The translations under genes and the position numbers were made by a program. Positions 7,860 through 16,524 of a stretch of DNA of 29,769 bases are shown here, piece after piece. Source of the DNA: Rikenellaceae bacterium (GTDB lineage Bacteria > Bacteroidota > Bacteroidia > Bacteroidales > UBA932); assembly GCA_900769145.1 (NCBI GenBank), contig CAAGFN010000078.1:1-29769 (forward strand), given 5' to 3'. The first letter of the stretch is position 1. Each line of letters opens with the position of its first letter. The notes under the pieces were generated by a model that was given only the letters and a program-made list of their open reading frames with translations, was not told the origin of the DNA and did not search any database.

Positions 7860-8579
7860 CTAAAATATTTTAATCTTTGACAGATAAGCCGCAATAGTTT
7901 TTTCCAAACCCATATAAAGTGCGTCACAGATAATGGCGTGACCGATGGAAACCTCGTCAGTCCAGGGGATGGTCCGGATGAAATATTCGAGATTCTCGAG
8001 GTTGAGGTCGTGTCCGGCGTTCAGGCCGAGTCCGCATTCCCTTGCAGCCTCTGCGGCCCTGAGATATGGCTCAATGGCCTTTTCCCTGCCGAGGCGGTAC
8101 TCTTCTGCATACGCCGCAGTGTAAAGTTCCACACGGTCGGCCCCGCATTCGGCAGCACCCCTCGCCATCACCGGGTCAGGGTTGATGAAGATGGACGTGC
8201 GGATACCTTTCCTGCGGAACTCCGAACATACCTCCGTGAGGAATTCCCTGTTTCTCAATGTGTCCCATCCCGCATTGGAAGTTATGGCATCCGGTGCGTC
8301 CGGGACCAGGGTGACCTGATTCGGAACTACTTCATTGACGATATCGATGAATTTCGTTATAGGGTTGCCTTCAATGTTCATTTCCACCTCGAGAAGGGGC
8401 CTGATGGCCCTCACGTCAGAATATCTGATATGCCTCTCGTCCGGGCGCGGGTGTACTGTAATGCCCTCGGCTCCGAATTTCACGCAGTCCAGAGCCGCTT
8501 TCTCCACGTCCGGCATATTCCCGCCCCTCGCATTGCGGAGGGTGGCGAACTTGTTGATGTTGACGCTTAATCTTGTCAT
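7860..8579 (-). CDS. pdxJ: Pyridoxine 5'-phosphate synthase
   Basis: PdxJ joins 1-deoxy-D-xylulose 5-phosphate with 3-amino-2-oxopropyl phosphate to make pyridoxine 5'-phosphate, the last ring-forming step of the DXP-dependent vitamin B6 route. Family landmarks are the N-terminal MTRLSVNINKFATLRNARGG, the catalytic HPRPDERHI with His43, Glu70 in EMNIEGNP, and NAGHDLN at 187-193. The segment LVPDAPDAITSNAGWD matches the form I remember from Bacteroidetes rather than the proteobacterial LVPE version. The length of 239 residues is typical. It is divergent from nadK across a 96-bp spacer with facing promoters and is followed on its strand by the OmpH-like gene after 66 bp. It is likely monocistronic or weakly read through. 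Confidence 0.97.
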   Translation of the reverse strand: MTRLSVNINKFATLRNARGGNMPDVEKAALDCVKFGAEGITVHPRPDERHIRYSDVRAIRPLLEVEMNIEGNPITKFIDIVNEVVPNQVTLVPDAPDAITSNAGWDTLRNREFLTEVCSEFRRKGIRTSIFINPDPVMARGAAECGADRVELYTAAYAEEYRLGREKAIEPYLRAAEAARECGLGLNAGHDLNLENLEYFIRTIPWTDEVSIGHAIICDALYMGLEKTIAAYLSKIKIF

Positions 8580-8598
8580 AATTACTCCATTTCGAACA

Positions 8599-8606
8599 CA
8601 AAAATA
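8599..8606 (-). promoter_or_regulatory. -7 promoter box for pdxJ
   Basis: On the minus strand the box reads TATTTTTG, an exact TAnnTTTG match, with a TTTA-like -33 about 21-22 bp upstream. The expected start of transcription is 12-14 nt before the pdxJ ATG. It faces the nadK promoter, which has the identical -7 sequence. Confidence 0.55.
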
Positions 8607-8639
8607 ATTATTATTGTGAAAAAATTGTAAAGAAAGTGC

Positions 8640-8647
8640 TATTTTTG
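8640..8647 (+). promoter_or_regulatory. -7 promoter box for nadK-uppS
   Basis: The box reads TATTTTTG, an exact TAnnTTTG match. A TTG at 8614-8616 is the best -33 candidate, but the spacing of 23 bp is longer than ideal. The expected transcript starts near 8653, which excludes the TTG codon at 8652 as the nadK start and leaves a leader of about 22 nt to the ATG at 8676. Confidence 0.55.
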
Positions 8648-8675
8648 AAACTTGTATCGCTTCGATTATTTAGGA

Positions 8676-9506
8676 ATGACTTTCGGATTATACATAAAGA
8701 ACGCCGCATTGAAGGATAATGAAAGGCTCAGGTCAATGCGGAAGGCGCTGGAGGAAGGCGGGTGCTCTCTCTATGATATTGAAACAAGGGAGGACCTGAT
8801 ACCGGGTACAGACGCCGTTCTCAGCGTTGGCGGAGACGGGACCTTCCTGTCCGCATCCAAGAGGGTGGCCGAAACCGGAGTGCCGATTCTCGGCGTGAAT
8901 ATGGGCAGGCTGGGTTTTCTGTCCGAGAACAAGCCGGAGGAGGTGGTGGAGGCCCTGCTGTCCGGAAATTACACGATAGAGGACAGGACAATGCTCAAGT
9001 CCGTAATAACCGGGGAAGGAGCCTGCCGGGCATGGGATTTCTGGCCCTACGCCCTGAACGAGGTCACGGTACACAGGAGCGGCGCATCCGTGCTTGGAAT
9101 CAATGTGACGGTAGACGGAGATGAACTGCCTACCTATTGGGCTGACGGACTGATAGTTGCGACGAGTTCCGGCTCGACGGCATATTCCCTCAGCGCAGGT
9201 GGTCCGATATGCTCTCCGGCATCCAAGGTCCTCATCATTGAGCCGATTTCTCCGCACAATTTGAATGTGAGGCCGTTGGTAGTCCCGGAAACGGCTGTAA
9301 TAGACATCAGCGTGAAGTCCAGGGATGATTCAGTAATCTGTACCATGGACAACAGGACAATGTCCCTCCCTGCGACAGCATCGCTCAGAGTGTCAATGGC
9401 ACAGTTTTCGCTAAAGCGCATTCGGCTTTCCCGATCCAGCTTCGTGAAAGCCCTCGTCAGCAAATTGTTCTGGGGGGAGGATATCAGAAACAACGGTGAG
9501 AAATAA
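8676..9506 (+). CDS. nadK: NAD kinase
   Basis: This cytoplasmic enzyme phosphorylates NAD to NADP, setting the NADPH pool used by TrxB and biosynthesis. The ATP-binding SVGGDGTFLSA has GGDGTF at residues 52-57, ALNEV has its Asn-Glu at 128-129, and the substrate-site motif DGLIVATSSGSTAYSLSAGG starts at 157. The frame is open upstream to a TTG at 8652, but the ATG at 8676 gives a normal N-terminus (MTFGLYIKN) and lies downstream of the promoter, so I chose it. The product has 276 residues. Three bases separate it from uppS, so the two are translated from one message. Its place beside pdxJ and upstream of uppS-bamA-ompH is a familiar Bacteroidetes order. Confidence 0.96.
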   Translation: MTFGLYIKNAALKDNERLRSMRKALEEGGCSLYDIETREDLIPGTDAVLSVGGDGTFLSASKRVAETGVPILGVNMGRLGFLSENKPEEVVEALLSGNYTIEDRTMLKSVITGEGACRAWDFWPYALNEVTVHRSGASVLGINVTVDGDELPTYWADGLIVATSSGSTAYSLSAGGPICSPASKVLIIEPISPHNLNVRPLVVPETAVIDISVKSRDDSVICTMDNRTMSLPATASLRVSMAQFSLKRIRLSRSSFVKALVSKLFWGEDIRNNGEK

Positions 9507-9509
9507 TCG

Positions 9510-10235
9510 ATGGAAAACAATACCAAGATACCCGTGCACGTCTCCATCATAATGGACGGTAACGGCCGATGGGCCCGCGAAAGAGGCCAGGAAAGAGTCT
9601 ATGGTCACAAGCAGGGCATTGAGAGCGTCCGGGCAAGTCTTAAGGCTGCCGCGGAGGCGGGAGTCAAGTACCTTTCGCTCTACGCTTTCTCCGAGGAGAA
9701 CTGGAACAGGCCACGCGAGGAGGTGGACTATCTTATGAAACTGATGTTCAAGGCCATTTCCGATGAGATGGAGGAACTGATGAAGAACGGAGTGAGATTC
9801 AGGGTGCTTGGCAATAGGGCAAGGCTCAATCCCATTCTCCTCGATGCAATCAAGGCCCTTGAGGACACGACTAAGGACAACACCACCATTGACCTCATCA
9901 TTTTCCTGAGCTACAGCGGGCGCTGGGACATTTTCCAGGCGGCGAAGAAGATGGCATTGGAGTATATGTCGAGGCCTGACGGGGCGGCGGAAATCGAGGC
10001 GATGACGGATTCTTCGGCATTTTCATCATATCTCGTGACAGACGGGGTTCCTGACCCTGACCTCATCATCAGGACGTCCGGCGAGCAGAGGCTGAGCAAT
10101 TATCTGCTGTGGCAGGGGGCATATTCCGAGTTCGTATTCGTGGACAAGATGTGGCCGGATTTCGGCAGGGAAGACTTCTTTGCGGCCCTCTCCGAATTCT
10201 CATCTCGTGACCGCAGATATGGAAAAGTGAAATAA
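9510..10235 (+). CDS. uppS: Isoprenyl transferase (undecaprenyl diphosphate synthase)
   Basis: UppS condenses isopentenyl diphosphate units onto farnesyl diphosphate in cis, making the C55 lipid carrier for peptidoglycan and surface glycans. The catalytic HVSIIMDGNGRWA is at the N-terminus, with Asp16 as the magnesium ligand and the Arg-Trp pair at 20-21. YLSLYAFSEENWNRP follows at about 55-70, and the C-terminal signature is IIRTSGEQRLSNYLLWQGAY. The length of 241 residues is typical. It starts 3 bp after the nadK stop. The last bases of the gene overlap the region upstream of the bamA promoter. The carrier is needed by envelope pathways of the kind suggested by the glycosyltransferase gene at 6036-7157. 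Confidence 0.97.
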   Translation: MENNTKIPVHVSIIMDGNGRWARERGQERVYGHKQGIESVRASLKAAAEAGVKYLSLYAFSEENWNRPREEVDYLMKLMFKAISDEMEELMKNGVRFRVLGNRARLNPILLDAIKALEDTTKDNTTIDLIIFLSYSGRWDIFQAAKKMALEYMSRPDGAAEIEAMTDSSAFSSYLVTDGVPDPDLIIRTSGEQRLSNYLLWQGAYSEFVFVDKMWPDFGREDFFAALSEFSSRDRRYGKVK

Positions 10236-10241
10236 TTAGAC

Positions 10242-10249
10242 TATATTTG
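10242..10249 (+). promoter_or_regulatory. -7 promoter box for bamA-ompH
   Basis: The box reads TATATTTG, an exact TAnnTTTG match. TATG at 10218-10221, one base off TTTG, gives 20-bp spacing. Transcription would start near 10256, about 14 nt before the bamA ATG. BamA and OmpH can therefore be made independently of nadK-uppS. Confidence 0.6.
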
Positions 10250-10269
10250 TACGATTTTACCGAAAAACG

Positions 10270-12864
10270 ATGAAGAGGATTCTCATAGTCAGCCTTTTCC
10301 TGATGGCTCTGGTCGAGTCGGCAGCGTTGGCCCAGCAGGCGAAAGGCTCAGTCGAAATAGATTACAACCAGCCGAAGACATACGTGGTCGGCGGTGTTAC
10401 CGTATCCGGAAACAGGGCTTTCGCGGAACAGCAGATTATCAACCAGTCCGGCCTCCGCAAGGGCATGTCCGTCACCGTGCCTGGTGAGGATATTTCGGCG
10501 GTGGTCAACCGGCTCTGGCTGCAGCGCTATTTCCAGGACGTGGCCGTCTATGTGGATTCCATTGCCCCGTCCAAGGATACGGCATTCTTCCGCATTGACA
10601 TTCAGGAGAGACCGAGGGTATCGGCATGGAATTTCACCGGAGTCAAGAGCGGTGAGAAGAAGGACCTCCTCGAGAGGCTCAATTTCAGGAGGGGAAGCGC
10701 ATTCTCCGACTATGTCTCCAAGACCTCGGTTGACATCATCAAGAGATATTACAAGGAAAAAGGTTTCCTGAACGTCAAGGTGGAACCCCAGGTCAAGAAG
10801 GACACCGTCGTGAAGAACGCCATCAGGGTCAATTTCGCAGTTGACCGCGGCGAGAAGGTCAGGATCAAGACCATCAATTTCTACGGCAATACGGACGTGA
10901 GCGACTTCAAGCTCGCAAAGTCAATGAAGAAGACCAAGTCAGCCAAATTCTACAACTTCTTCAGCAGCAAGAAATACAATGAGAAAGAGTACGCAAATGA
11001 CAAGAAGTCTCTCATAAGCGCCTTCAATGAGGCCGGTTACAGGGACGCCCGTCTGGTAAGCGACTCCATATATTATGTGGTTCCGGGCAAGCGTCTCGGC
11101 ATTGATTTCAAGTTCGACGAGGGCAAGAAATATTACTTCAGGGATGTCACCTGGACCGGAAACTCGGTATACTCGTCAGAGGCGCTCAATTCCATTCTCC
11201 AGATCGGGAAGGGAGATGTGTATGACCTCGTTACAATGCAGAAGAGGCTTACCGGAGGCGGAAAGCAGGGCGAGATGGACGTGTCCAAGCTCTACAGGGA
11301 CAACGGATATCTCTTCTTCAACGTCCAGCCTGTCGAGATGAATGTCGCAGGCGACTCCGTGGATGTCGAGATGCGCATTGTGGAGGGCAAGCAGGCTACA
11401 TTGAACAACATCATTATCAACGGCAATGACCTCACCAACGAGAAGGTTGTCCGCCGACAGGTATTCACCCGTCCGGGCTACCTCTTCAGCCAGAGCGATT
11501 TCGAGAGGTCCATCAGGGAAATTGCATCCCTCGGCCAGTTCGACCCGGAGGCCATAACGGACCCGGCTACCGGATACAGCATTATTCCGGACCAGATGAA
11601 CAGCACTGTGGACATTGTCTACAACGTGACGGAGAAGCCTTCCAGCCAGCTTGAACTCTCAGGAGGATGGGGCGGAAAGACGTTCGTGGCCACTGTCGGT
11701 GTGAGCTTCAACAACTTCTCCACCCACAGGTTCTTCGAGAAGGGCGCCTGGCGTCCGGTTCCACTCGGTGATGCCCAGAATCTGTCGTTCAGGTTCCAGA
11801 CCAGCGGTACTTATTATACGGCCGTGTCTGCAAGTTTCGTGGAGCCATGGCTCTTCGGCAAGAAGCCTACATCCCTCAGTATATCAGGATATTACAGCCG
11901 CCAGACCAACTCTTATCTTGCGTGGAATATCCTCAACAATGACAGGCAGTTCGAGGTTTACGGATTTTCAGTCGGTCTCGGAAACAGGCTCAAATGGCCG
12001 GACAACTACTTCGTCCTCTACAACCAGCTCAGCTGGCAGACCTACAGGCTCAACAACTGGTATTCCAACTCCTTCATTTTCGATGACGGTGTTTCGCACA
12101 ACTTGAGCTATACCATCGGTCTTTCCAGGACATCTACCGACCAGCAGATTTATCCGCGCCAGGGTTCGGATATTTCCATCTCCCTCCAGCTGACTCCTCC
12201 TTATTCGCTTCTCAGGCATAGGAACAAAGGTGTAAGGGACGAGAACGGCAATCCTACCCATGTCGGAAATCCGAAGGATATCAACTACGACAAGTGGACA
12301 TCCAATGACAGGTACAGATGGATTGAGTACCACAAGTGGTCTTTCAAGGCATCTCTCTACACGAAGCTTGTAGGCGACCTCGTCCTCATGACCAGGGCCC
12401 AGTTCGGATATCTCGGCTACTACAACCGCCGCTGGGGCTATTCTCCATTCGAGGGCTTCCTTGTCGGAGGAGACGGAATGTCGGGCTACAACAACTACGG
12501 ACAGGAAGTCATAGCGCTCAGGGGATATGAGAACTACTCTCTTACTCCATATCTCCCGACAGCCTACAGTTCAAATGGTTACGCATACGCCGGAAATGTA
12601 TATGACAAGTTTACCGTCGAGCTCCGCTACCCTGTAGTGATGCAGCCGCAGTCCACAATTTTCGCCCTCGTATTCCTGGAGGGAGGTAACTGCTGGTCAG
12701 ACATCCGCAAGTTCAATCCGTTCCAGATCAAGAGGTCCGCAGGTGTCGGAGTCAGGGTATATCTCCCTGTCATCGGTCTTCTCGGTATCGACTGGGGTTA
12801 CGGATTCGATGACAAGCAGAACGGAAAGGGCCAGTTCCACTTCCTTATAGGACAGCAGTTCTAA
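10270..12864 (+). CDS. bamA: Outer membrane protein assembly factor BamA
   Basis: BamA is the central, essential beta-barrel of the BAM complex. A signal peptide (cleavage after ALA, about residue 21) is followed by five POTRA domains, with recognisable starts at VGGVTVSGNRAF (about 40), VSAWNFTGV (about 117), VRIKTINFYGNTDV (about 197), YYFRDVTWTGNSVY (about 287) and ATLNNIIINGNDL (about 377). The barrel runs from about residue 455 to the end. ALRGYENYSL corresponds to the conserved L6 (V/I)RGY/F loop motif. The chain ends in Gln-Gln-Phe, a terminal aromatic as expected for a BAM substrate. With 864 residues it is longer than E. coli BamA (810), mainly because of extended barrel loops. A promoter precedes it, and ompH follows 39 bp downstream. 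Confidence 0.96.
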   Translation: MKRILIVSLFLMALVESAALAQQAKGSVEIDYNQPKTYVVGGVTVSGNRAFAEQQIINQSGLRKGMSVTVPGEDISAVVNRLWLQRYFQDVAVYVDSIAPSKDTAFFRIDIQERPRVSAWNFTGVKSGEKKDLLERLNFRRGSAFSDYVSKTSVDIIKRYYKEKGFLNVKVEPQVKKDTVVKNAIRVNFAVDRGEKVRIKTINFYGNTDVSDFKLAKSMKKTKSAKFYNFFSSKKYNEKEYANDKKSLISAFNEAGYRDARLVSDSIYYVVPGKRLGIDFKFDEGKKYYFRDVTWTGNSVYSSEALNSILQIGKGDVYDLVTMQKRLTGGGKQGEMDVSKLYRDNGYLFFNVQPVEMNVAGDSVDVEMRIVEGKQATLNNIIINGNDLTNEKVVRRQVFTRPGYLFSQSDFERSIREIASLGQFDPEAITDPATGYSIIPDQMNSTVDIVYNVTEKPSSQLELSGGWGGKTFVATVGVSFNNFSTHRFFEKGAWRPVPLGDAQNLSFRFQTSGTYYTAVSASFVEPWLFGKKPTSLSISGYYSRQTNSYLAWNILNNDRQFEVYGFSVGLGNRLKWPDNYFVLYNQLSWQTYRLNNWYSNSFIFDDGVSHNLSYTIGLSRTSTDQQIYPRQGSDISISLQLTPPYSLLRHRNKGVRDENGNPTHVGNPKDINYDKWTSNDRYRWIEYHKWSFKASLYTKLVGDLVLMTRAQFGYLGYYNRRWGYSPFEGFLVGGDGMSGYNNYGQEVIALRGYENYSLTPYLPTAYSSNGYAYAGNVYDKFTVELRYPVVMQPQSTIFALVFLEGGNCWSDIRKFNPFQIKRSAGVGVRVYLPVIGLLGIDWGYGFDDKQNGKGQFHFLIGQQF

Positions 12865-12903
12865 AGGATGGATTCAATATTGATAAATTAAAACTAAGAA
12901 GAT

Positions 12904-13467
12904 ATGAAAAAGATTATTTTGATTATGGCTGCTGCGGTCCTCGCACTTTCCGCTTCAGCACAGAACCTCAAGTTCGCTCACGTCAACTTCAATGAGCTCG
13001 TGATGCTTATGCCTGAGGCTGATGCCGCAAGATCCCAGATGGAGGCATCCCAGAAAGAGGCTCAGGAGACTTATCAGACAATGATTGAGGAGTATCAGGC
13101 CAAGGCCCAGAAGTTCCAGCAGAACCAGGCTACCTGGACTGCAGCCATCAAGGAGAGCAAGCAGAAAGAGCTCACCGACATCTCCAACAGGATTCAGGAG
13201 TTCGACCAGTCCATCCAGCAGGAACTCCAGCAGCAGCAGGCCCAGCTCATGGCTCCGATTCAGCAGAAGGCCATCGACGCAGTCAACAATCTTGCCAAGG
13301 AAGGCGGCTATATCTATGTTTTCGAGGAGTCTTCTCTCCTCTACATTGACAAGGCCCAGAGCACTGATCTCACCCCGGCTGCAAGAAAGGTCCTCAACAT
13401 TCCTGACGGCAGGACTCTCGAGACCCTCCAGCAGGAGCTCCAGGCAAAGGCACAAATGGCTGAGTAA
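12904..13467 (+). CDS. Periplasmic chaperone, OmpH/Skp family
   Basis: The product is a 187-residue secreted chaperone that keeps outer-membrane proteins soluble on the way to BAM. The signal peptide ends at ALSASA, with mature Gln-Asn at residue 20. The short strand FAHVNFNELVMLMPEA is followed by Gln/Glu/Lys-rich tentacle helices (about 45-125) and the C-terminal body YIYVFEESSLLYIDKAQSTDLT. The gene directly follows bamA, its functional client, and precedes a strong terminator, so it is the last gene of the operon. In other Bacteroidetes I recall a second ompH and murI after it; here the second family member is instead the anchored protein at 7164-7793. Confidence 0.93.
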   Translation: MKKIILIMAAAVLALSASAQNLKFAHVNFNELVMLMPEADAARSQMEASQKEAQETYQTMIEEYQAKAQKFQQNQATWTAAIKESKQKELTDISNRIQEFDQSIQQELQQQQAQLMAPIQQKAIDAVNNLAKEGGYIYVFEESSLLYIDKAQSTDLTPAARKVLNIPDGRTLETLQQELQAKAQMAE

Positions 13468-13492
13468 TAGTATCATTTACGTATAAATATAC

Positions 13493-13536
13493 AAATCGGC
13501 GGAACCGTAAAAAGTTCCGCCGATTTATTTTTCTTT
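13493..13536 (+). terminator. Intrinsic terminator after ompH
   Basis: A perfect 13-bp stem pairs AAATCGGCGGAAC (13493-13505) with GTTCCGCCGATTT (13514-13526) around an 8-base loop and runs into ATTTTTCTTT. It ends the nadK-uppS-bamA-ompH transcript and insulates it from the korA promoter 32 bp later. The stem is symmetric, but the T-tract supports plus-strand termination. Confidence 0.95.
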
Positions 13537-13567
13537 AAAATCATTAGGGTTTTAACGTTTTTTATAT

Positions 13568-13575
13568 TAGATTTG
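13568..13575 (+). promoter_or_regulatory. -7 promoter box for korA-korB-gdhA
   Basis: The box reads TAGATTTG, an exact TAnnTTTG match, with TTAG at 13544-13547 (one base off TTTG) at 20-bp spacing. It lies between the ompH terminator and korA. The predicted leader is about 30 nt and ends in AAGGA almost abutting the ATG at 13613. Confidence 0.6.
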
Positions 13576-13612
13576 CCACCAATTTCAAAATTACTCCTTC
13601 AATTTTTAAGGA

Positions 13613-15445
13613 ATGGAACATAAAGTCATCGATACCAGCGATGTAGTGATCAGGTTTGCCGGAGATTCCGGCGACGGAATGCAGCTGACGGGAACATTGT
13701 TCGCCAATATGTCTGCTGTTTATGGTAACGGATTGGCAACATTCCCTGATTATCCTGCGGAGATCAGGGCGCCGAAAGGAACAGTGGCCGGAGTATCCGG
13801 ATTCCAGGTCCATATCGGAAGCCACAAAGTTAACACGCCCGGCGACTTCTGCGATATGCTTGTCGCGATGAACCCGGCTGCATTGAAGGCCAATGCCAAA
13901 TGGCTCAAGCGCAATGCCACTGTTCTTGTCAATGTGGACGCTTTCGATGAAACGGGAATGAAGAAGGCCGGCTTCACGGCTGATCCGTTCGAAGAACTTC
14001 ACATTGAGGACAGGAACATCATCTGCGCCCCGATAACCAAGCTTACCGAGGAAAGCCTCAAGGACAGCGGACTGGACAATGTTGCCCTTCACAAGTGCAA
14101 GAATATGTTCACGCTTGGAATGGCCTGCTTCATCTACAACCGTCCGCTGGAGTACATCTACGATTACATTGAGAAGAAATTCAGCAAGAAGCATCCTGAG
14201 ATGATTGCGCCGAACCGCAAGGTCGTCTTCGACGGGTACAACTATGCTGCCAACATCCAGGCCGTAGCGGATACATACCGCATTGCTCCGGCACGGCTTG
14301 AGGCGGGAATCTACAGAAATATTACAGGCAACCAGGCTGCTGCGTGGGGACTTATCGCCGCTGCGGAAAAGGCCGGGCTGCCACTGTTCTGCGGCTCCTA
14401 TCCGATTACCCCTGCTACCTCGATCCTGGAGGAACTTGCAATTCATAAGAACTTGAATGTCAAGACAATGCAGACCGAGGACGAGATTGCGGGAATATGT
14501 TGCGCCATAGGTGCCGCCTTTGCCGGAAACCTGGCTGTGACCACTACCTCAGGACCTGGTCTTTCACTGAAGTCCGAAGCTCTCGGGCTTGCAGTGATGA
14601 CAGAACTTCCGCTCGTCGTCATTGACGTCCAGAGGGCGGGCCCTTGCACTGGAATGCCTACCAAAACCGAGCAGGCCGATCTCAATGAGGCTCTCTACGG
14701 AAGAAACGGGGAAAGCCCTATGGTCGTGATTGCCTCGCATTCTCCTGCTCATTGCTTCGACATGGCCTTCATGGCCGCCAGGATTGCCCTGGAGAGAATG
14801 GTCCCGGTGCTTCTGCTTTCCGAGGGCTTCCTGGGCAACGGTTCCGAGCCTTGGAGGATTCCGTCAATGTCGGATTATCCTGAGATTCATCCTAACTATG
14901 TCCCGTCCGACTGTGACGCATACAAGCCGTTCGAGCGTGACTCCGGGACATTGTCCAGGAAATGGGCGGTTCCAGGTATGCCTGGCTTCGAACACCGTGT
15001 CGGCGGACTGGAGAAAAACCACGCAGGAGTACTTTCCAATGCCCCTGAAAACCACGAGATGATGGTTCGGGAGAGGGCTGCGAAGGTCGCCGCCGTGGCT
15101 TCAATGATACCTGGCCTCAAGGTTGAGGGAGAGCAGTCCGGTGACATTCTCATTGTCGGATGGGGTGGTACTTACGGCCACATCCTCAGCGCATACGAGG
15201 AACTCAGGAATGAGGGCAGGAAAGTAAGTTTCGCTCATTTCGACTATATCTGCCCGCTTCCGGAGAATACGGCCGAAGTCTTCTCCGGATTCCGCAGGAT
15301 CATTGTCTGCGAGCTCAATTCCGGCCAGTTCGCCTCCTATCTCCGCTCAATGCAGCCGGGACACGAATATATCCAATGCAACAGGATTCAGGGCCAGACC
15401 TTCCTCGTGAAGGATATTGTGGATTGTATCAATGAAAATGCTTGA
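13613..15445 (+). CDS. korA: 2-oxoglutarate:ferredoxin oxidoreductase, fused gamma-alpha subunit
   Basis: With KorB this enzyme converts 2-oxoglutarate, CoA and oxidised ferredoxin to succinyl-CoA, CO2 and reduced ferredoxin, or runs in reverse. The N-terminal gamma domain (about 8-190) begins VIRFAGDSGDGMQLTG, and the alpha domain carries the 2-oxoacid motif GSYPITPATS with YPITP at 263-267. The length of 610 residues fits the fused two-subunit type. The korB start follows one base after this stop, so the pair is coupled. No delta (ferredoxin-like) subunit is present, as in other two-subunit enzymes whose cluster sits in the beta chain. Substrate choice among 2-oxoacids is inferred from family resemblance and from the adjacent GDH; another 2-oxoacid is possible. 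Confidence 0.9.
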   Translation: MEHKVIDTSDVVIRFAGDSGDGMQLTGTLFANMSAVYGNGLATFPDYPAEIRAPKGTVAGVSGFQVHIGSHKVNTPGDFCDMLVAMNPAALKANAKWLKRNATVLVNVDAFDETGMKKAGFTADPFEELHIEDRNIICAPITKLTEESLKDSGLDNVALHKCKNMFTLGMACFIYNRPLEYIYDYIEKKFSKKHPEMIAPNRKVVFDGYNYAANIQAVADTYRIAPARLEAGIYRNITGNQAAAWGLIAAAEKAGLPLFCGSYPITPATSILEELAIHKNLNVKTMQTEDEIAGICCAIGAAFAGNLAVTTTSGPGLSLKSEALGLAVMTELPLVVIDVQRAGPCTGMPTKTEQADLNEALYGRNGESPMVVIASHSPAHCFDMAFMAARIALERMVPVLLLSEGFLGNGSEPWRIPSMSDYPEIHPNYVPSDCDAYKPFERDSGTLSRKWAVPGMPGFEHRVGGLEKNHAGVLSNAPENHEMMVRERAAKVAAVASMIPGLKVEGEQSGDILIVGWGGTYGHILSAYEELRNEGRKVSFAHFDYICPLPENTAEVFSGFRRIIVCELNSGQFASYLRSMQPGHEYIQCNRIQGQTFLVKDIVDCINENA

Positions 15446-15446
15446 C

Positions 15447-16469
15447 ATGATGGAAAAATATACATTCAAGGATTTCAAGAGTGACCAGGAAGTCAGATGG
15501 TGCCCGGGCTGCGGGGATTATTCAGTTCTCGCATCCCTCCAGAAAGTGCTTCCTACAGTATGTGAAGAGAAGGGAATAGGCAAGGAGAAGGTTGTTGTGG
15601 TATCCGGTATCGGGTGCTCCTCACGCCTTCCTTACTACATGAATACTTACGGATTCCACAGCATTCACGGCCGCGCCACGGCCATTGCCACCGGAATCAA
15701 GGTCGCCAACCCGGAGCTCTGCGTATGGCAGGCCAGCGGTGACGGAGACGCCCTCGCTATCGGAGGAAACCATTTCATCCACGCCATAAGGAGAAATGTC
15801 GATATCAACATAATGCTCTTCAATAACCGGATTTACGGTATGACGAAGGGCCAGTATTCTCCGACATCCAAACTTGGAGCCATCACCAAGACCTCACCTT
15901 ACGGCACAGTCGAGGCTCCGTTCAATCCGGGCAGCCTCGTGCTTGGTGCAAAGGGAACCTTCTTCGCCCGCAGCATAGATACGGAACTTGCACTCAGCCA
16001 GGAAGTTATGCTTGAGGCTTCCAGGCACCACGGCACATCCGTGATGGAATTCCTGGTGAACTGCGTCATCTTCAACAACGGCTCGCACGCTGAAATCTCC
16101 GACAGGGAAAACAAGGCGGACAGAATCCTTTTCCTCAAGAAGGGGGAGAAGATGATTTTCGGCAAGAACAGGGACAAGGGTATCGTGCTTGAGAACATGA
16201 AACTCAAGGTCGTTACAATCGGCCAGGACGGCTATACCGAGGATGACATTCTCGTACATAATCCTTCCGAGGATAATCTTGGCCTCCAGACAATGCTCGC
16301 TGAGATGAAATATCCGGATTTCCCTGTGGCCCTGGGAGTAATCAGGGACGTGGAGGCTCCGAACTATGATGCAGAGGTCAGCCGCCAGGTGGAGGATGTG
16401 AGGGCCAGGTCCAGGGTTAGTTCCATGGATGAACTCCTGCATTGCGGTTCGACCTGGGAAGTCAAGTAG
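15447..16469 (+). CDS. korB: 2-oxoglutarate:ferredoxin oxidoreductase, beta subunit
   Basis: This is the subunit that binds thiamine diphosphate and a [4Fe-4S] cluster. WCPGCGD holds Cys19 and Cys22, IGCSS holds Cys57, and a fourth Cys is at 206 (FLVNCVIF), reproducing the four-cysteine pattern of archaeal two-subunit enzymes. The ThDP motif ASGDGDALAIGGNHF is followed by the conserved NRIYGMTKGQYSPTS. The frame is open to a TTG at 15417 inside korA, but MMEKYTF at 15447, one base after the korA stop, is the natural start (15450 is equally possible). The product has 340 residues. gdhA follows after 55 bp with no visible promoter or terminator, so read-through into gdhA is likely. Confidence 0.93.
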   Translation: MMEKYTFKDFKSDQEVRWCPGCGDYSVLASLQKVLPTVCEEKGIGKEKVVVVSGIGCSSRLPYYMNTYGFHSIHGRATAIATGIKVANPELCVWQASGDGDALAIGGNHFIHAIRRNVDINIMLFNNRIYGMTKGQYSPTSKLGAITKTSPYGTVEAPFNPGSLVLGAKGTFFARSIDTELALSQEVMLEASRHHGTSVMEFLVNCVIFNNGSHAEISDRENKADRILFLKKGEKMIFGKNRDKGIVLENMKLKVVTIGQDGYTEDDILVHNPSEDNLGLQTMLAEMKYPDFPVALGVIRDVEAPNYDAEVSRQVEDVRARSRVSSMDELLHCGSTWEVK

Positions 16470-16524
16470 CCCTGCCGGAAATTGAGACTAATAAACCATC
16501 AACATTAAACTGATAATCAAAGAA

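Noticed and set aside
13562..14446. 294-codon minus-strand frame opposite korA
   Set aside because: It lies wholly opposite a strongly supported gene and its translation matches no known domain; it reflects codon bias of the sense gene.
15417..15446. Extended korB start at a TTG inside korA
   Set aside because: The ATG one base after the korA stop gives the expected N-terminus and coupled spacing.
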